Part shown: positions 57,350-64,000 of the stretch, in pieces
How the letters are laid out: each line of letters begins with the position of its first letter
How positions within the stretch are numbered: position 1 is the stretch's first letter
NCBI GenBank assembly: GCA_030272155.1
Contig: CP126204.1
Location: 1,231,501 to 1,295,500 of the forward strand
DNA length: 64,000 nt
Source of the DNA: Tetradesmus obliquus
Lineage: Eukaryota; Chlorophyta; Chlorophyceae; Sphaeropleales; Scenedesmaceae
Direction: 5' to 3'
Translations under genes and position numbers: made by a program
Notes under the pieces: generated by a model
Seen by the model: the letters and a program-made list of their open reading frames with translations, nothing else
Databases searched by the model: none
Told to the model about the DNA's origin: nothing

Positions 57350-58688
57350 TGCACCACCTGCATCATACGACTGACCTTTGAATGGACACCGCGCTGGTGG
57401 GTTTGGTGCTGCACTGTGCTGCTGTTCCTTGTGCTGCGGTTGGAGTGACGACTGTTTGCGTGGCACAACTGGTGCATGCAGCAGCGACTGGCAGTGCACA
57501 TTGCCAGGGCATCAGCGAAAGCCGACGGAAAGCCTTACTACACTGGCAACAGCTGCAACAGCTCGTTCGGCAGCTGTGTTGTCTGGTGCATGGCTTGTTA
57601 CAAGTATGTAGTTTTCGCCCGACAAAGTGCCCTGCTGATGAAGCTTGTGTCTGATGCCCGCCAGCTTGTGGAGTTTGGTACGTGGATACATAGTGTGCAT
57701 TCACTGTCTTTGGAGGTCTGTCTGGTTTTGTACTGCGTGGATATCAACTTACATGCCCTTCACCGGCAGCACTACCTAGAAACATCGAGGCAAGCACATT
57801 GTGACCAGCACTGATACCCGGTAAGGCTTACCTTTTTCAGCAAAGCAGCAAGCGCATTGGGCAGGCATGTTGCGTGGTGGCTGCTTATTTGTTATGCATT
57901 GTTTCGCCCCACAGAATTGCGCTGGGTGATCGCAGGTTGCAGCCTTGTCTGGCAGGGCTGCTTAAATGTTGCCACAGCATATGCATCTCACAGAAACCCA
58001 GTGTGGTTTTAGATTAGCTTATATTGACACAGAACTCTACACCGCTGGATTGTTTGGGAACTCTTTATCTTTGGCAGTTCTTGGCATGAGCAACGTGGTA
58101 TGATCTGATGCGAACCTGTACATTAGTCGCCAGCTGGCAGGAGTAGTTGTGCTGACCTCTTGCTGCTGACATGCAGCGGTTGCCGTGGTGTGGCCCAGCT
58201 GGAGAATGTAGTGCACAATTGTTGCAACAATTACAAAACTATTACAGGTATTGCTGCTTAGCTCGAGGGCATCGTTTATTGCCTGAAGGGTGTGGGTATG
58301 TAGCTGGCAGTGGTGCTTGCCAAGCACTGGGCTCACTACTGCTCGTAGAATTGCTTGCACTAGGCCATCTACAGATCGTAGCCTGCATGCTGAAAGACAC
58401 CAACCTTTCATGTGTGTTGAAGGCCAGCTCGCCAGCGCAGCAGTGAAGGCCAACACCTTCTATTGTCAGGCCTGCTGACAGAGGGGGCCGATCGCATGTT
58501 ACAGTGTCAGACACTTGACTGCACAACCCCAAACCATGAGGCCTGATACCAATGTGGCAAATCATGACACACGTACAGCAAGATTGCAGAAGACTAAGTA
58601 TACCAACCCACAACATAGAACATAGTTCCGCGCACACAGCATCAGACAAGCGATTGCATCCAGCCACATGCAGCCTGGCATCTACTAA
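57350..58688. other. Convergent intergenic region
   Basis: This separates the 272-aa gene (plus) from the WDR89-like gene (minus). No gene recognised. TTACA at 58499-58503 reads TGTAA on minus and might be the WDR89 poly(A) signal; if so, the duplicated terminal exon at 58689-58900 lies in its 3' UTR. Confidence 0.4.
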
Positions 58689-58905
58689 TACGGCGAGCGC
58701 CGCAAATTGCCATTATGTGCGTGCTGCTCCTGCCGCCTGCTGGGCCTCGCTGAGTCTTCCGAGATGGACGGCACAGCTGCTGCTGCCACCGCCGCCTGAT
58801 CCAGCGTCCACAGTGCTAGCTGCGCATCCTCACCCGCCGACACACACAGCAGCCGCTGCGCTGCCCCGTCAAAGCAAAACAGTGTATACAGATTCAGCGG
58901 CAGTA
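58689..58905 (-). repeat. Copy of the WDR89 terminal exon end, including a stop
   Basis: This repeats 58947-59115, offset 258. It encodes AQRLLCVSAGEDAQLALWTL and HAHNGNLRRSPY with its own TAG, against TGA in the parent. It lies downstream of the real stop and has no clear acceptor. Confidence 0.92.
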
Positions 58906-58942
58906 CACCGCCCACATCCAGCGTACCGCAGCCTGGCGTCCG

Positions 58943-61324
58943 TCAGTACGGCGAGCGCCGCAAGTTGCCGTTATGCGCATGCTGCTGCTGCCGCCTGCTG
59001 GGCCCTGCCGAGTCTTCCGAACTTGACGGTGCTGCTGCTGCTGCCAGATCCAGTGTCCACAGTGCCAGCTGTGCATCCTCACCCGCTGATACACACAGCA
59101 GCCGCTGCTCTGCTGTGCCAGCAAAGCAATCCACAGACCGCACCACATCCCTGTGGCAGCCGTTGAGTACAACTGCAGGCTGCTGCAGTAGATTGCCGCC
59201 TGGTGGTATCTGCCCTGCCCTGTGCTGCTGCTCTGCGATAGGGAAGAACGCTGCTGCGCCGCCGTTGGTGCCTGCTACCAGCAGCAGCTGCCCGCTGCTG
59301 CTGTCCCAGTGGCACCCTACTAAGTAGTCCACCTGCAGCAGTGGCAATTCAGGCAGCACAGCAGAGTCGTACATCAGCTTTGAATTACAGCAACATCAAC
59401 GATGATGACACACGCAGCACGGGGCAACACAGCGGATTCCTGCCAGCAAGTGCTGACGCGCTTGAGCTATCAGCATTGCCGCGCACACTGCTTGCCTGCT
59501 GGGCTGCGCCCCAGTCTAACCCCGCCAGAAAGCTTTATGGCTGCCGATAGTAGTCTCTCACATACCTCGCCAAACAGGGCAGCAGCGCTGCTGGCCCCTG
59601 CAGCTGCAGCGGCCATGCCCCGCGCCTCTGCCAGGTCAGCCACTGCAGTCGCCCACCTGCACCACAGCGCTGCCCGCACTGCCATATAAGCCCAGCTGCT
59701 CTACTGAGGAGCCCCCGTTGAGGCTGCGCAGCACTTGAGCTAACCAGCATTGCAGACACTGCCTGCCAGCTGGGCTGTATGCCAGTCTGAACATACCAAC
59801 AGGCAACACATCTGCCTATAGCAGACCCTCACGCACCTCGCCAAACAGGGCAGCAGCGCTGCTGGCCCCTGCAGCAGCAGCAGCCATCTGCCTCGCCTCT
59901 GCCAGGTCAGCCACCGCAGTGTCACCACCAGCAGCATCCTCCTGCGTGGCTGCCAGCCAGTCCCACAGCTGCAGCGTCTCAGTGCCCGTCCTGTCGCATG
60001 CGAAGGACAGCAGGTGATGTACAATGGGGCGTCAACGGCAGAAAAGGAGGTGTGGTTGCGGTAGACGGTGCCACAACAGCCCCTGAGTGTACGTTTGAAG
60101 GTGCAAGATGCCGCATTGGCCTTGCAGGCAATCCCTTGAACCATAGACGTGCAGGGTTCACGTTCAACACGTGAGCCCATCTAGCTGCTCGGCCTGCTAC
60201 TTGCGCACATGATTTCTGCCAGAAACAGGGGTAATCAAGCGCTATGACATGCTCTGACGCTGTCTGTCCTGCACCCAACTACTTCAAGACTCTGCATGCC
60301 ATCCACCAGCGCCGCCCACCTGCACCACATGTGCTGCCCGCCGCTGCCATACAAGCCTAGCTGCTCCACTGAGGTGCCCACATTCAGCGCAGCAATGAAG
60401 CCGTCGTCCTGGCTGAGGCCCCCTGACAGCTCATGCACAGCCACCAGGCCATCCTGCGAAGCTGTGATAAGCTTGCTGCTGGCTGCGTGGAACAGCACCT
60501 GCACAGTGGAAAATGTGTTTGTTGGCAGCTTTTGAGATACAGGGGTTTGTATGTGCAATGCAGGGCTGTGTGGTACGCAAGGAAGCAGTGCGCTGCATGC
60601 AATGTACGACAGGGCGAGGAGGGTGCTTGTGAGCTTGTCCAGCCGCTGCACCAGCAGGCTTGCTGCCGCATGTTTCAGCAACCACGCATATCATGCTGTT
60701 TTTGCCTGTGGGTGGATGGGCATAGGAGTAAGCTTGTCTGGCGGCTGCACCAGCAGGCTTGCTGCTGCTTTGACACGCACATGCATGCTTCAGCTACCTT
60801 ACATATCCTTGCTGCAGAACGCACAGCTGCCAGCCGCCCCACCTGCGTGACGTCATCCATGTGCATGTCATCAAAGGAGGCCAGTCGCTGCTGCGTGCGC
60901 CTGTCCCAGAAGTGCACGTCGCCCTGGCCGCCTGCTGCTACTAGGTTGTCGCTGACGCTAAAGGCATACAGCTCCTGGTGGTGCGCCTGGTAGCTGCGTG
61001 TCACAAATAGGAAGCCAAGGAGACAGGAAATGCAGGTGATTATGAATACGTCAGAAGGCAGAGTGACTTACTTGCAGGATGTTGAAGGATGACAGAGCAG
61101 CAGCCAGCATGACGCTGAAGGTTGCAAAAGCAGCCCTTGCATGCTGCCACATTCATGCAGGTGAATGCAGGGGCGTGCTCAAGCTGTGGGTATCTTGCCA
61201 TGAACACCCGTTCGGGTACAATGGCAGCAAGCACCACTGCGTTGTTTGCAGGGATGGGCACGTCAAGGCGTGGGACCTTCGCAGCAGCAGCTGGCTGAGG
61301 CTGGCACATCAGATGACACACCCA

Positions 61325-61358
<34 letters not shown>

Positions 61359-61830
61359 ACTGCTTCACACAAAGCTCTCACCTCTCAGCCAGCTGCCTGC
61401 TGCGAAGGTCCCACGCCTTGACGTGCCCATCCCTGCTGCAACTGTACAGCGCATTCGGCAAACTGTCGAAGGGGAACTGCACGTCCGATATGGTGGCACT
61501 GTGTGCTGCTATGTCAGCTACATGACTCAGGCCTGACACACCGCAGCTGTACAGCTTGATGGCGTTATTTGACAGCGAAGCCGCCACAGCACTGCTGTCT
61601 GGGCTAATGATGGCCTTGAAAACGTAACATGGGTTTGCTGTGTTGTAATCGACTCGCGCTCGCGAGCAGCAGTGCGCAAACTTGGTTCCTGCTGCTGCAG
61701 CTGCCATGCCAGCTGGTGCCGTTGCTGCTGCTAGTGCAGGTGCTGCTGCCGCTGCTGCTGCTGCTGCTGCTGCGGGAGCACTAGCAGTAGAAGGATCGCC
61801 ATCATCATCACCGAAGTATATGTGCCCCAT
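58943..61830 (-). CDS. WDR89: WDR89-like WD40-repeat protein, 440 aa
   Basis: Five exons: 61830-61382, 60993-60843, 60498-60320, 59990-59837, 59332-58943 (1323 nt, phases consistent). After MGHIYFGDDDGD and a poly-Ala linker come WD blades: AIISPDSSAVAASLSNNAIK, LYSCSRDGHVKAWDLR, LVAAGGQGDVHFWDRR, LITASQDGLVAVHEL, GTETLQLWDWLA, VDYLVGCHWDSSSGQLLLVA and LLCVSAGEDAQLALWTLD. The order and the YLVGCHW...AGTNGG and VVRSVDCF segments fit the WDR89 family, a single beta-propeller of about 390 residues in animals whose molecular role is poorly known. Expansions are Ala-rich. Three parts of the gene are duplicated nearby, one inverted. The gene is divergent from the next gene on plus, 461 bp apart. 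Confidence 0.85.
59460..59925 (-). repeat. Rearranged partial copy of WDR89 exons 3 and 4
   Basis: Bases 59460-59645 repeat 59736-59925 (end of exon 4 and following intron, offset about 271-276). Directly attached at 59645-59745 is a copy of the exon 3 end (60310-60395), so exon-3 and exon-4 fragments now abut without the intron between them. Confidence 0.85.
61248..61437. repeat. Inverted copy of the WDR89 exon 1 end in intron 1
   Basis: Bases 61248-61298 are the reverse complement of 61383-61437 with one indel and one or two mismatches. The right arm is the last ~55 bases of exon 1, ending one base from the 5' splice site. The ~85-base spacer contains an 11-unit CTG run. The pre-mRNA could fold so that the exon end is paired. 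Confidence 0.88.
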
Positions 61831-62291
61831 GGCAGCAAGCTGCTGTTGTTCGTGATGGCAGCAGCAAGCAAGTGGTCAAATTCGTTGGAGTTGCGACAGT
61901 CTGGTGCAATTATATCATTTGCAACCGGCAAAAGCTTTGCTTTGACTTTGGTTCAGCCGCAGGACCAGTGTCACCAGCTTGCACAAGCCGAGCAGCAGCT
62001 TAACATGGGATGACTAACAGTAACATATCGGCAACGAGTGCAGTATGATCAACAACAAGTTTAATAAGGAAACAATTTGATTTGCTTCTGTATGTGCGTA
62101 TGGAGAGTGTAAGACACACCATCATGGTGCAATTGACGATGCTTGCTTGTTGCATGCCTTGACACGATGAGTGGACGCTCGTGCAACTCATCGTTACCCT
62201 CTGATGTTCGACCAGGGACGAGGGGCAGTGCTGCAGCTGCAGCAGAGCAGCCTCTGCAGGGGTGAGGTGGTATTTGACTGCTGCGCATCAG
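61831..62291. promoter_or_regulatory. Divergent promoter region, WDR89-like / 62292 gene
   Basis: This 461-bp gap lies between two putative start codons on opposite strands. No clear TATA element. The plus-strand start is itself uncertain. Confidence 0.3.
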
Positions 62292-64000
62292 ATGGCATGT
62301 GATCAGTGCACAGCACCGACAGATTCTAGCTTGCCAGGGACAGGAGCCAGCTCAGGAGCTCAAGGATGTCGCAAGGAAAGCGTGCTCAATCAGGTACGTG
62401 ACAGCAGCAGCAACAGCAGACTATTCCTGCAAGCTGCCTTGTCAGCAAGGACAGGACAGCCCAGGCTGTACCGCTGTACAGCCGAACTGCATCAACATGC
62501 GCACCAGCAGAGTATCAAGTGAATCTGTTGCTCTAGCTGCAGGCCGAGCAGCGGGAAAACCCTCCATGACTTACTGGAGTGTTGACAAGTGGGGCATGCC
62601 TGCAAGCCAGCTTAGCAGGTGGGAAGCAATGTGTGACAGCGTGCTGCCACCACCACACGAGCTGCATAGCAGCAATGCAGCACAGAGAATCTGCTGCTTG
62701 CAGGACAGCACAGATAGGCTTGCGCTGCAGCTGCTGCAGCTGTGTCCTGCAGGGTACTGTGGTGATGCAGCAGCTCACTGCACCAGGCTGCATTTGTAGC
62801 GGCTTTTACAGCAGCTGAGCTGTGATTGACTGCTGTGGTAATGTGCTGCTGCAGTGGTGGTCGCCAGCCAGGGAGCTTGCAGGAGCCTTCAGTCGAGGTG
62901 CTGGATGGGCTGAATGGTGAGCAGCAGCACATGTCGCGGCGGTGCAGTGCTGCTTCAGCACAAGCAACAGCAGAAGCAGCAGCACCAGCAGCACATGCAA
63001 GCTGCATCAGCAGCTGCAGTGTGCTTGCATCTCACAGGGCAGCACGGAGGCTGATGGGTACATGCGGAGGTTGCAGTGGAACAGCAGTTGCAGTGCTGGT
63101 GTTGGACATGTGCAGCAGCAGCAGTGGCAGAGCATGCACACAACATCATCACCTGCAGTTTGCTTGCACTGCGCAACGAGCGCAATGCACGGCGTATACC
63201 ATATTTCCATCATGCAGCATGGATGCATCAGCAGCCACAGAAACTTGAGCAACCTCATGTCACTGCTTGCAATTGCCGTTGCTTGCATCCCTTCCTGCCC
63301 TTTGCCTGGCCCGGAGCAGACCTTGAGCAGCGCATGCGCGCCACACTGGGGGCACTGGCCAGCTTCAACGAGGATGAGCGCATGCTGCTGCTGAGGTGCA
63401 CAAACTCTTCTCAGCAGAGGGCGCTCACCAGCCATGCATGTGGCAATGCGCTGTTGTGTCCAGCGCAGCCTGCATTGGCTCAATATAGCAGGGCCAGGAT
63501 GAGCAAATGCTGCTGCTGAGGTGCACCAGATGCTCAGCAGAGAGGCGCACCAGCCATGCCTGTTGCGTCCAGCGCAGCCTGCACTGGCTCAGCCGTATTC
63601 GCCTGCAGGGCCAGTGGCAGTGTGGACAGTGCTGTGCATGCTGTTGTTGAGCAGAAGCTCTTCAGGAGCAGACTAGCAGCAGTAGCAGTTGCAAGGCTGA
63701 TTGTATAGTTGTCCAGCAGCTAGACCGGGCAGCATAACACAACTCTCGCTCAATATGGTTGGGCACAGCAGCGTGGTGTTGTTACATATGAGGCCCTGGC
63801 TGCTTTTGCTGTCACAAGCCGGTTGAATCCCCATGCGCAATACGCTTCATCACATGCATGTGTGTTTGCAGGCAGTGCCGGCGTGAGGAGGCAGCAGCAG
63901 CGCAGCAGGGCCGCGCAGGCCCGCCTGGCCTGCTCACCACGCAGCAGCTGCGGCACGTGTGGCGCAGCCTGGGCTTGAAGATCAGCAGCGCAGCAGGGCC
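62292..64000 (+). CDS. 5' part of an unidentified gene running off the window
   Basis: Probable exons are 62292-62393 (MACDQCTAPTDSSLPGTG...SVLNQ before GTACGTG), one near 62870-62918 (LQEPSVEVLDGLNG before GTGAGC), one near 63318-63396 (LEQRMRATLGALASFNEDER then MLLLR before GTGCAC), and one from about 63872 to the end (QCRREEAAAAQQGRAG...LLTTQQLRHVWRSLGL). A region at 62545-62610 (KPSMTYWSVDKWGMPAS) may be another. Joins and start are not proven. The helical, charged segments resemble a coiled-coil or EF-hand-like protein; I cannot name it. Confidence 0.45.
63371..63600 (+). repeat. Duplicated exon end plus intron start
   Basis: Bases 63371-63489 (exon end MLLLR, GTGCAC donor and the following intron) are copied at 63496-63600, offset 125, with moderate divergence. 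This is the same kind of junction-spanning copy as elsewhere in the window. Confidence 0.85.

Overview
The window looks like nuclear DNA of a chlorophyte green alga, perhaps of the Scenedesmus/Tetradesmus (Sphaeropleales) kind; that placement is an inference. The reasons are short, intron-rich genes with GTGAG/GTAAG donors and (CTG)nCAG acceptors, TGTAA poly(A) signals, a centriole gene, a plastid-targeted S1 protein, and a very strong CAG/CTG bias that produces poly-Ala, poly-Gln and poly-Ser runs in almost every protein. I saw no rRNA, tRNA, CRISPR array or intact transposon.

Layout. 53-2811 (+): 3' part of a single-pass membrane protein. 3375-19730 (-): a 15-exon gene for a C2CD3-like centriole protein of about 3118 aa. 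20457-27445 (+): a 16-exon gene (1080 aa) with repeated TFxP motifs, head-to-head with C2CD3. 30300-31593 (-): GPR1/FUN34/YaaH acetate-type transporter (235 aa). 33565-35631 (-): WBP2-like GRAM protein (212 aa), divergent from 36006-39906 (+), a plastid S1-domain protein (332 aa). 40756-43742 (-): F-box/LRR gene with an apparent frameshift and an in-frame stop. 46387-48641 (-): dual-specificity-phosphatase-like protein (446 aa). 50182-53551 (+): poorly resolved region with secretory-leader ORFs and a complete Kazal domain. 56113-57349 (+): unknown 272-aa protein. 58943-61830 (-): WDR89-like WD40 protein (440 aa). 62292 to the end (+): 5' part of another gene. The multi-exon models for C2CD3, the TFxP gene, transporter, WBP2, S1, phosphatase, the 272-aa protein and WDR89 were assembled by hand. 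In each, intron phases agree across all junctions and the coding length is a multiple of three.

The most striking feature is not a gene. Most genes here carry imperfect copies of a piece of their own exon, each spanning one splice junction or the stop codon and lying next to the parent exon. C2CD3 alone has seven such loci, including an eight-copy array of one 3' splice site at 10250-11245. WBP2, the S1 gene, WDR89 and both window-end genes show the same thing. The TFxP gene, the transporter and the phosphatase do not show it. One WDR89 copy is inverted and could fold onto its own 5' splice site.
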